Virus record (IMG/VR): IMGVR_UViG_3300028399_000015
Span: 1-40,623 of that record
Length of the DNA stretch: 40,623 nucleotides
Strand: one strand, 5' to 3'
Origin: a virus
How positions within the stretch are numbered: position 1 is the first letter of the stretch; every line of letters begins with the position of its first letter. This document shows positions 23,753 through 29,423 of the stretch, piece after piece. The notes beneath the pieces are model-generated. The model saw only the letters and a program-made list of their open reading frames with translations. It did no database searches and was not told where the DNA came from. A program made the translations under genes and the position numbers.

Positions 23753-23910
23753 AGCCCCAATACCAATACGAAGTCCAAAGCCACGACACCACGCTCGTGC
23801 TCACCCCCAAGCGCAGCCAAGCCCTCGCTGTGTTCGCAAAGGCCAGGCGCGCAAAGCTCTTCCGCCTTTGCGTGGATACGCAAGTGAAACACCTGCAAGA
23901 GGAAAAGTAG
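23749..23910 (+). CDS. Small hypothetical protein
   Basis: About 53 residues, MKPQYQYEVQSHDTTLVLT followed by a basic helical half (FAKARRAKLFRLC). It starts in an ATGA overlap at 23749 and is likely co-translated with its neighbours. No family is recognised. Confidence 0.45.
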   Translation: MKPQYQYEVQSHDTTLVLTPKRSQALAVFAKARRAKLFRLCVDTQVKHLQEEK

Positions 23911-23911
23911 A

Positions 23912-24016
23912 ATGCTAGAAGACCTCTTCGCTTTTCTTATCAGTTTAAGCTTGGGAGCTCTTTTGAGCTTTGCACTTTCCTGGCTGATAACCAAAGATGA
24001 ACCCCTAGGCCCATGA
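23912..24016 (+). CDS. Very small single-TM protein (34 residues)
   Basis: ATG 23912 follows the preceding stop by one base and has an AGAGG about 9 bases upstream. It encodes 34 residues: MLEDLFAFLISLSLGALLSF, then ALSWLITKDEPLGP. The protein is one membrane helix with a negative N-terminus. It is too short for automated gene finders but has an RBS and fits the operon spacing. A role in lysis or membrane modification is only a guess. Confidence 0.45.
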   Translation: MLEDLFAFLISLSLGALLSFALSWLITKDEPLGP

Positions 24017-24032
24017 AATGAGGAGAAATGAT

Positions 24033-24287
24033 ATGATTAAGTTCGAAACAGTTACCCAAGAGAATCGGCCCGTCGTGACGGGCAAAGTTCACCTTGATGC
24101 TGACGGGGACCTTGTTCTGTTGGTCTTAATCAACGATAGGGAGATCCCTCTTCTATACATTGACCGCAAAACAGGCCATCTAAACGGCTTCCGCCTGCCA
24201 CAGCGGAGTCTTGCCGCTTTGCATGAAGCAGGCTTTAGGACAAAAGATGGTCGGCTTTGTGTAAAAGGACTCGCGTCAGTTAATTAG
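24033..24287 (+). CDS. Hypothetical protein
   Basis: An 84-residue protein from ATG 24033, chosen over ATG 24018 because GGAG lies 7 bases before 24033. The N-terminal half is beta-rich (VVTGKVHLDADGDLVLLVLI) and the C-terminal half helical (RSLAALHEAGFRTKDGR). No family is recognised. It is another AT-richer gene. The structured RNA at 24293-24372 follows immediately. Confidence 0.5.
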   Translation: MIKFETVTQENRPVVTGKVHLDADGDLVLLVLINDREIPLLYIDRKTGHLNGFRLPQRSLAALHEAGFRTKDGRLCVKGLASVN

Positions 24288-24292
24288 ATTCA

Positions 24293-24372
24293 GCGGCGTG
24301 AAGCTGGCTGTGTAGCGAGGGGCGGCAATGCCGCCCCGTCGGTTGAAGTCCGGCCAGCCAGTGGATCGCCGC
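24293..24372 (+). ncRNA. Structured RNA: tRNA-like three-way junction
   Basis: Four nested helices pair perfectly or nearly so. P1 is GCGGCG/CGCCGC (24293-98, 24367-72), P2 is CTGGCTG/CAGCCAG (24304-10, 24355-61), P3 is GGGGCGGC-AAT-GCCGCCCC (24319-37), and P4 is GTCGG-TTGAAGT-CCGGC (24338-54; one G-T pair). P4, with a 5-bp stem and 7-base loop, abuts the 3' strand of the 7-bp P2 exactly as a T-arm abuts an acceptor stem, but the T-loop lacks the normal C and there is no anticodon arm with T33. No T-run follows, so it is not a terminator. It lies just before a small gene. Confidence 0.6.
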
Positions 24373-24394
24373 CCCCTTTATAGGAGATAAGTAA

Positions 24395-24562
24395 ATGCCC
24401 ACACACAATCCCCCAATGGCCAAGTGGCCGTCCCGCGTCTGGTTCCGCACGGCGAGCGGTAAGTGGGCCTCTCGCCGCCCTTCACGCCAGGACCGCCAGG
24501 ACCGCTTGGATTTCCAGTGCCAACGGCCGCATTGGCTTATTTTCCACTCAGAGGAGGCCTAA
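24395..24562 (+). CDS. Small basic hypothetical protein (55 residues)
   Basis: ATG 24395 is preceded by TAGGAGATAAG. The 55-residue product is Arg-, Pro- and Trp-rich (AKWPSRVWFRTASGKWASRR; RPHWLIFHSEEA) and ends 2 bases before the amidase start. It overlaps the N-terminal extension of the amidase frame but is in another frame. Being directly behind the structured RNA, it may be what that RNA controls. It is hypothetical. Confidence 0.45.
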   Translation: MPTHNPPMAKWPSRVWFRTASGKWASRRPSRQDRQDRLDFQCQRPHWLIFHSEEA

Positions 24563-24564
24563 CC

Positions 24565-25134
24565 ATGAAACCATCCCGATGGGTAGTTGACCTGCCCGAG
24601 CGTACCAAGTTGTTCTCCGACAACAGCGTCAGCGGGCATGCTCTGCGACGGGAAACACGCTTTATCGTCATTCACGCCATCGGTGAATACATCGACACCG
24701 GCAAGCCCGGCGAGGGTTCCCAGTACTGCGTAGATTTCCTCCGCGCTCGGAATGAGTTGCCTCACTATTTCCTCACGCCCAGCGGCATCGTCCTCCGCGC
24801 TTGGCACCACTCCCGCCTGGCCAACCACGCTCGGGGCTATAACTCCAGTTCCATCGGCATTGAGCTCATGCTCCCTGGCCACTGGACCTATGAGACCTTC
24901 GCCCAAGAGCTCACCGCCCCGGTACCCGAGCATCGCTTGGAAGATGTCCCCCGCCGCCTGGACTCCCTCTATAAGCTCATTGGGGAGCTCCTGGCGCTCT
25001 ACCCCCAGGCACGCATCGTAGGCCACTGCGAGCTCGACCCCACCCGCAAGGTGGACCCGGGCCAGTACGTCATGCTCTCATCCCTGCGGACGAAGTTCAA
25101 GCAGCCCCGATGGGAAGGGGAGGGCGGTAAGTGA
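24565..25134 (+). CDS. N-acetylmuramoyl-L-alanine amidase (endolysin)
   Basis: About 189 residues from ATG 24565 with AGAGGAGG upstream; the in-frame extension to 24463 is rejected. It is an Amidase_2/T7-lysozyme-like fold: FIVIHAIGEY (first zinc His), a WHHSRLANHARG segment, SSSIGIELML, and the C-terminal GHCELDPTRKVDPG (second His and the Asp that completes the zinc site). It would cut the amide between muramic acid and the peptide stem. Unusually for the layout, it lies in the early operon, while the holin-like genes are in the late one. It has no signal peptide, so it needs a holin. Confidence 0.88.
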   Translation: MKPSRWVVDLPERTKLFSDNSVSGHALRRETRFIVIHAIGEYIDTGKPGEGSQYCVDFLRARNELPHYFLTPSGIVLRAWHHSRLANHARGYNSSSIGIELMLPGHWTYETFAQELTAPVPEHRLEDVPRRLDSLYKLIGELLALYPQARIVGHCELDPTRKVDPGQYVMLSSLRTKFKQPRWEGEGGK

Positions 25135-25502
25135 GTGTGGTAATGGGGGCGGGTAATTATCAATTACCCGCCCGCTACCCTACCCTCTGGTTCCACCGAG
25201 GCCACCTGCTCGGCCAGGGCCGCGCGAGTGACCACTCCTACGCTGGCACCCTGGCGCCCCCCTTTTCCATCGCCTATGGATGCCAGCGCTGCGGGGACCT
25301 CTGGGCCCGCATTGTGGTGGAGGCGCAGACGCAGTGGCGCTTCATCCCCCGCCTGTGCGATCGCTGCGGCGGCGGCGCCCTCTTGCCCTTTGAGCCCTGC
25401 TATTCCGCGGACCTACCGCCCGCTGTAGCGGCGCACGAGCTCTTGTCCCTCCCCGCCCAGCGCGGGAGCTATGAAGCATTCCTAACCACAGGAGGATCTT
25501 AA
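25131..25502 (+). CDS. Zinc-ribbon protein with an operator in its start region
   Basis: A 123-residue protein from GTG 25131 (GTGA overlap with the amidase; ATG 25143 is an alternative). Two Cys pairs, CQRCG (~51-55) and CDRCG (~76-80), form a typical zinc ribbon. The first codons (GAGNYQLPAR) are encoded by the 27-bp palindrome at 25147. No family is recognised. It is followed by the Sak4-like gene, with AGGAGG at the junction. Confidence 0.6.
   Translation: MSVVMGAGNYQLPARYPTLWFHRGHLLGQGRASDHSYAGTLAPPFSIAYGCQRCGDLWARIVVEAQTQWRFIPRLCDRCGGGALLPFEPCYSADLPPAVAAHELLSLPAQRGSYEAFLTTGGS
25147..25173. promoter_or_regulatory. 27-bp palindromic element, copy 4 (perfect)
   Basis: GGGCGGGTAATT, three bases, AATTACCCGCCC: perfect 12-bp arms. 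It has no TTGACA box at the usual position (25139-25144 reads GGTAAT) and it lies inside the 5' end of a coding region. It would also form a very stable hairpin near the start codon in mRNA, with no T-run. Confidence 0.7.
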
Positions 25503-26333
25503 ATGACCCAGCAATCTACCCTCCCAGGCACCACTACCATGCTTGTCGGCCCCACGGGAACCGGCAAGACCTATTCCATCCGCACCTTCATCGACGCGGG
25601 TATTACGCCCTTCGTGCTCTTTACAGAACCCGGCATGCGTACCCTCAGCGATATCCCCTGCGAGCACTTGCACTTCAAATACATCCCGCCCGCGAGCCCT
25701 TCCTGGGATGATCTCTTAGAAAACGCCCGGAAGATCAACACTATGTCCTTCAAGGCCCTCACCCAGATGGGGGACATGGGCAAGCAGAAATACGGCCAAT
25801 TCCTCCAAGTCCTCACCGCTATGAACAACTTCACCTGCGACCGTTGCGGCCAGTCCTTCGGGGACGTTGCGCAGTGGTCCACCGACAGGGCCATCTGTAT
25901 CGACTCCCTCAGCGGCCTCAACATCATGGCTATGGACATGGTAGTGGGAGCGAAGCCAGTCAAAGCTATGGGCGACTGGGGTGTAGCGATGGATAATCTC
26001 GAGCGCTTCCTCATGGCGACGACGACGAATCTCCGCGCGCACTTCGTCCTCACAGCCCACCTCGAGCGGGAGCAAGACGAAGTCACCGGCGCGATTCATC
26101 TAATGGCCTCCACCCTCGGGCGCAAGCTCGCCCCGCGCCTCCCCCGCTTCTTTGACGATGTGGTGCTCTGCCAGAACAAAGAGGGCAAGTTCTCCTGGGC
26201 CACGGAGGCCGTTAACGTGGATCTCAAGTACCGCAACCTTCCCCCCGGAAAGGAACTTCCCCCATCCTTCCAGCCGCTCATTGAAAGCTGGAAATCCGCG
26301 GGCGGAGCCATCACCCCAACAGAGGAGGAATAG
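25503..26333 (+). CDS. Sak4-like RecA-fold ATPase (recombination)
   Basis: A 276-residue protein with Walker A GPTGTGKT (16-23), a Walker B-like AICIDSLSGLN and a RecA-like core (AAA_24 type), then a helical C-terminus. It matches Sak4-like phage ATPases, which anneal or exchange single-stranded DNA with an SSB partner. It carries a CDRCG Cys pair in an insertion that may bind zinc. The partner SSB-like gene is at 26645 and the nuclease at 22425, which supports one recombination module. Confidence 0.8.
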   Translation: MTQQSTLPGTTTMLVGPTGTGKTYSIRTFIDAGITPFVLFTEPGMRTLSDIPCEHLHFKYIPPASPSWDDLLENARKINTMSFKALTQMGDMGKQKYGQFLQVLTAMNNFTCDRCGQSFGDVAQWSTDRAICIDSLSGLNIMAMDMVVGAKPVKAMGDWGVAMDNLERFLMATTTNLRAHFVLTAHLEREQDEVTGAIHLMASTLGRKLAPRLPRFFDDVVLCQNKEGKFSWATEAVNVDLKYRNLPPGKELPPSFQPLIESWKSAGGAITPTEEE

Positions 26334-26335
26334 CC

Positions 26336-26545
26336 ATGCTTGTGCGTAAGCTCACCTGGGCCTTCATCGCCCTTGTCATTTCCGCAAGTGCCCTCGCCAT
26401 CTACTGGGCCGCCAAGCGTAACATCACGGCGAATGAATACTGCCTTTCCCGCTATAAATCCCCCGCCCAGTGGATCTCCGGGCGCTATTACTGCCGCATA
26501 GCCAGAAGGGGCCACGTGGTCTATTGGCCCGCTGGGGAGAAGTGA
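26336..26545 (+). CDS. Small single-TM protein
   Basis: A 69-residue protein with an N-terminal signal-anchor-like segment (LTWAFIALVISASALAIYWA) followed by a basic, Cys-containing soluble part (YCLSRYK; YYCRIARR). It starts at ATG 26336 behind GAGGAGG, two bases after the ATPase stop. It has no lipobox. Function is unknown; a periplasmic role is possible. Confidence 0.5.
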   Translation: MLVRKLTWAFIALVISASALAIYWAAKRNITANEYCLSRYKSPAQWISGRYYCRIARRGHVVYWPAGEK

Positions 26546-26553
26546 GGCAGTGC

Positions 26554-26582
26554 TTGACACCGGGCGCGTGGGGTGGCATAAT
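26554..26582 (+). promoter_or_regulatory. Early promoter before the SSB-like gene
   Basis: TTGACA (26554-26559), a 17-base spacer beginning CCGGGCG, and CATAAT (26577-26582). The start of the spacer is shared with 18644 and 21229. The right operator arm is degenerate (ATAATTCGCCA), but GTGGC and GCCAC around the -10 box still form a short palindrome. Confidence 0.75.
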
Positions 26583-26589
26583 TCGCCAC

Positions 26590-26605
26590 GTTGCCATATG
26601 GCAAC
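26590..26605. promoter_or_regulatory. Perfect 16-bp palindrome at the transcription start
   Basis: GTTGCCATATGGCAAC is a perfect palindrome starting 8 bases after the -10 box, that is, at about +1. It is likely an operator for a dimeric regulator and is different from the 27-bp family. Confidence 0.6.
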
Positions 26606-26644
26606 ACTTCCTTTCCGTAAAACCGAAACCAAGAGGAACCGCAA

Positions 26645-27070
26645 ATGTTTGATACCGAAAGCTTCCTGAATCAGCAAGTCGAAGGGGAAATGTCCACTGA
26701 GTTCACGCCTGTGCCCGAAGGCGAATACACCGGCATCATCAAGGACGTGAAAGCTCGGCAGGCAAAGGACTCTCACTTGATGGATGTGGTCTGGGAAATC
26801 GACGATGAAGAGGCGCGCCAAGTCACCGGCATGGAGCATCCCACCGTGCGCCAGACTATCTTCCTGGACCTGACGGACAATGGGGGCCTGGACCTCGGCA
26901 AGGGCAAGAACATCGCCCTGGGTCGCCTTCGCGACGCGCTGAACCAGAACGGCCCTGGCGCGTGGAGCCCTGCGATGCTCTTGGGCCAAGCCGCGAAGGT
27001 CCGCGTGGAGCATCGGATTTACGAAGGCCGCACCTACGCCGATGTGAAGGGCGTAGCCAAGCTGTCCTAA
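26645..27070 (+). CDS. Single-stranded DNA-binding-type protein
   Basis: A 141-residue acidic protein resembling the DUF669/SSB-like proteins that accompany phage ATPases: FTPVPEGEYTGIIKDVKAR, then MDVVWEIDDEEARQVTG, VRQTIFLDLTDNGGLDLGKG, KNIALGRLRDALNQN and a final VEHRIYEGRTYADVKGVAKL. These strands fit an OB-like fold, but the C-terminus lacks the acidic tip of bacterial SSB. It has its own promoter (26554) and palindrome and is followed by a structured 3' UTR. Confidence 0.7.
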   Translation: MFDTESFLNQQVEGEMSTEFTPVPEGEYTGIIKDVKARQAKDSHLMDVVWEIDDEEARQVTGMEHPTVRQTIFLDLTDNGGLDLGKGKNIALGRLRDALNQNGPGAWSPAMLLGQAAKVRVEHRIYEGRTYADVKGVAKLS

Positions 27071-27157
27071 CCCCCTCCCGACCACACCTCCTCGTGTGGC
27101 TGGGGGATGGCGCAGGCGCACCATCGCAAAACTCCCGTCTGTAGAAAGGGCGCCTGC
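27071..27157 (+). ncRNA. Structured 3' UTR (two nested/adjacent stems)
   Basis: CCCCC and GGGGG (27071-75, 27102-06) enclose CCACAC, CTCCTC, GTGTGG (27082-99). GCAGGCGC (27112-19) and GCGCCTGC (27150-57) pair perfectly around a 30-base loop. The terminator follows 12 bases later. Together they form a 130-nt structured, terminator-ended RNA with no gene, a candidate 3'-UTR-derived small RNA. Confidence 0.5.
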
Positions 27158-27168
27158 ATTTCCCCAAG

Positions 27169-27202
27169 GGCAGGGAGGGTTCTCCTCCCTGCCTTTTCTT
27201 TT
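27169..27202 (+). terminator. Rho-independent terminator after the SSB-like gene
   Basis: GGCAGGGAGG, loop GTTCT, CCTCCCTGCC, then TTTTCTTTT. It is a perfect ten-base-pair stem. It lies 17 bases before the dUTPase start, which has an AGGAG of its own but no evident promoter, so read-through or an unseen promoter is needed. Confidence 0.9.
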
Positions 27203-27218
27203 GCCTAGGAGAACTGTG

Positions 27219-27719
27219 ATGGAAGAAGAACCTCTGCCGAAGCCAACTATCGACTGGAAACCTCCAGAGATACAGGCCCGTTTCACTCTCTCAGAAACCG
27301 CCCAGGCGCCCAAGCGTATGTCCTCAGGCGCGGCGGCGTGGGATCTTTTCGCTGACGCCCCCGAGCCGCCCCTGGGCTCTTGGATCTGCGCCCAAGGGAA
27401 AATCACCACCATTTCCACTGGGGTGCGCTTGGAGCTGCCCAAGGACACCTTCGCCCTGATCCTCCCCCGCAGCGGCCTCGCCGCCAAGCGCGGTTTCACC
27501 ATCGTGAATGCCCCAGGGCTTATTGACAGCGACTACCGTGGGGAGCTGAAAGTCATCGCCACCCTCCTGGGACCGGTGAATGCGTATTGGGAGGTGGCCC
27601 CAGGCACGCGCATTGCGCAGCTTCTCATCCTTCCGCAGGAGCGCATTTCACTCCTACGGGCGCAAGAGCTCACCCCCACCGCCAGGGGTGAAAAGGGCCT
27701 GGGCTCCACCGGGGAATAA
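27219..27719 (+). CDS. dut: dUTPase
   Basis: A 166-residue trimeric-type dUTP diphosphatase with all five motifs: SSGAAAWDLFAD (I), PRSGLA (II), NAPGLIDSDYRGEL (III, with the catalytic Asp and the uracil-pocket Tyr), GTRIAQLLI (IV) and RGEKGLGSTG (V). It hydrolyses dUTP to dUMP and pyrophosphate, which lowers uracil incorporation. The start is ATG 27219 with AGGAG upstream; the open frame to 27096 crosses the terminator and is rejected. The phage also carries a UDG domain on its polymerase, so uracil exclusion looks deliberate. Confidence 0.93.
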   Translation: MEEEPLPKPTIDWKPPEIQARFTLSETAQAPKRMSSGAAAWDLFADAPEPPLGSWICAQGKITTISTGVRLELPKDTFALILPRSGLAAKRGFTIVNAPGLIDSDYRGELKVIATLLGPVNAYWEVAPGTRIAQLLILPQERISLLRAQELTPTARGEKGLGSTGE

Positions 27720-27738
27720 CACTGCCAAAGGAACAGCT

Positions 27739-29028
27739 ATGGAAACAATAAAACTCTCTGATATAATCATCAAAAACCGCCAGCGCCGGCACTTCGACGA
27801 AGCCGAACTGCAGAAGCTAAGTGAAAGCATCCGCACCAAGGGCCTCCTTCACCCCCCGGTGCTGCAAAATGACGGCAGGACACTCGTAGCCGGCGAGCGC
27901 CGCCTCCGCGCAATCAAGCTCCTCTATGACCTAGACATTCCCATCAAGTGCCACGGTCGCGAAGTCCCCCTCGGGGAGGTCCCCTTTACCCGCATTGGGG
28001 AGCTCTCGCAGGACGATCTCATGGAAGCCGAGCTAGAGGAAAATGTCCTGCGGCAGGATCTCACCTGGCACGAGCACGCCCAGGCAGTGAAGGCCCTCCA
28101 TGAGCTGCGCTCTCGCCAAGATCCCCAACACACCGTAACTGCAACGGCCAGCGAAATCCTTGGCCGCCGTGCGCAGGGAGCCCAAGTGCATAATACCACT
28201 AAGGAAATCCTGGTGGCGGAGCACTTAGACGACCCAGAGATTGCCACTGCTCCCTCTCTCCAAGAGGCCTACCGCCGCCTCCGACGCAAGGTGGAAGAGA
28301 CCCACAAGGCCCAACTTGCGGAGCAGTTTAGCCAGGAGAAAGTTCCCCATCAAATCTTCCTAGGGAAGTTCCAGGATAACCTCCCCGCCCCTGGGACCAT
28401 TGATGTAATCCTCACAGACCCTCCCTACGGTATCAACGCTGACGACTTCGGCGGCATGAACCCTGCAGGCCACGGCTATGAGGATTCGCCTGAGTATTTC
28501 CGGGAAGTCATCACCCAGTTCGCAGAAGCCTCCGCCCTCGTAGCCAAGCCCGCCGCACACCTCTATTGCTTCTGCGACTTCTCCCGGTTCCCCTACCTAA
28601 GCGAGCTCTTCACTTCCCACGGCTGGACCCCGTGGAAGCTCCCGCTCATCTGGGCCAAGAATCCCAACTTCGGCCCGGTGCCCCTTCCCGACCATTCCCC
28701 CAGACGCACCTATGAGTGTATCCTCTACGCTTGGCGGGGGGACAAGCCCCTCCTCGCAATCCACCCAGATGTAATCTCCCTCTCCCAAAGCTCCCGCCCA
28801 CGCTTTGCCGCTGAGAAGCCCCCAGAGCTTTACCTAAACCTCCTGCGAAGGAGCGCCCGCCCGGGAGATTCCCTCTGGGACCCCTTCGCAGGCTCCGGCC
28901 CCATCATCCCCGCAGCAAATACCCTTGGCGCAACAGCCTGGGCCTCCGAGCTTCTCGAAGAGAAGCACCGTTACATCCTCACACGATTGGAAGAGAAGGT
29001 GGGGGATGAGCTGGAGGAATTGTTTTAG
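27739..29028 (+). CDS. ParB-like domain fused to DNA methyltransferase
   Basis: A 429-residue protein from ATG 27739. Residues ~1-130 are a ParB/Sulfiredoxin-type N-domain: SIRTKGLLHPPVL, AGERRLRAIKLL and ENVLRQDLTWHEHAQAVKAL. A helical linker follows. The methyltransferase part has TDPPYGIN (DPPY at 227-230, motif IV) and a C-terminal LWDPFAGSGPI (motif I, SAM-binding), so motif IV precedes motif I, as in beta-class N6-adenine or N4-cytosine enzymes. It would modify phage DNA to escape restriction or mark it for other purposes. The target sequence cannot be read. Confidence 0.85.
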   Translation: METIKLSDIIIKNRQRRHFDEAELQKLSESIRTKGLLHPPVLQNDGRTLVAGERRLRAIKLLYDLDIPIKCHGREVPLGEVPFTRIGELSQDDLMEAELEENVLRQDLTWHEHAQAVKALHELRSRQDPQHTVTATASEILGRRAQGAQVHNTTKEILVAEHLDDPEIATAPSLQEAYRRLRRKVEETHKAQLAEQFSQEKVPHQIFLGKFQDNLPAPGTIDVILTDPPYGINADDFGGMNPAGHGYEDSPEYFREVITQFAEASALVAKPAAHLYCFCDFSRFPYLSELFTSHGWTPWKLPLIWAKNPNFGPVPLPDHSPRRTYECILYAWRGDKPLLAIHPDVISLSQSSRPRFAAEKPPELYLNLLRRSARPGDSLWDPFAGSGPIIPAANTLGATAWASELLEEKHRYILTRLEEKVGDELEELF

Positions 29029-29107
29029 GGGGCGGATTTTGGGCCGTTTGGTTTGGTGCCGTTTGGGGGCCGGGAAAACGCCAATAAAATCAATAGGTTA
29101 AGGGCCC

Positions 29108-29136
29108 TTGTAATAGCATGTAATCCGTGTTACAAT
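29108..29136 (+). promoter_or_regulatory. Early promoter before the polymerase cluster
   Basis: TTGTAA (29108-29113), a 17-base spacer and TACAAT (29131-29136). It lies inside a 206-base gene-free stretch (29029-29234). Perfect inverted arms TGTAATAGC (29109-29117) and GCTATTACA (29156-29164) flank the -10 box and the start, so this promoter is probably regulated. The region also has two direct GCCGTTTGG copies near 29043 and 29059 and a single left half-site GGGCGGATT at about 29033. A leader of about 90 bases follows. Confidence 0.6.
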
Positions 29137-29234
29137 GTATTATATGCCGTTATACGCTATTACACAGCACCCACGGGGGCCATCCCCCACCGGCATAGCA
29201 TATAAACCCGCATAACCAATCGGAGGCCTAAGCC

Positions 29235-29423
29235 ATGCCAAAATGCCCTCACTGCCACAAGGAAATCCTGCCACAGCAGGAGCGCGCTTGCGTGTGCCCT
29301 CAGTGCTTTGAGGAGTTCATGCCCAAGCGCGCGAACCAAAAGTTTTGCTCTCCGGAGTGCAGGACTGCGTTTCACAACAATAAACTGATGGAGAAATACT
29401 ATGAGGCAAAGCAAGAGCAGTAA
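29235..29423 (+). CDS. Small zinc-finger protein
   Basis: A 62-residue protein with CPHC, CVCPQC and FCSPECR. This is the zinc-ribbon plus FCS-type finger pattern of small nucleic-acid-binding proteins. The last 23 bases overlap the start of the polymerase gene, suggesting coupled translation. It may assist the polymerase, which is inference. Confidence 0.6.
   Translation: MPKCPHCHKEILPQQERACVCPQCFEEFMPKRANQKFCSPECRTAFHNNKLMEKYYEAKQEQ

Noticed and set aside
24304-24361. A genuine tRNA gene
   Set aside because: The acceptor and T-arm geometry fit, but the T-loop lacks the conserved C, there is no D-arm and the third hairpin cannot form a normal anticodon loop. I kept it as a tRNA-like RNA.
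26096-27502. Minus-strand open frame of 468 codons
   Set aside because: It lies opposite the Sak4-like, SSB-like and dUTPase genes and crosses a promoter and a terminator. Its sequence has no coding character.
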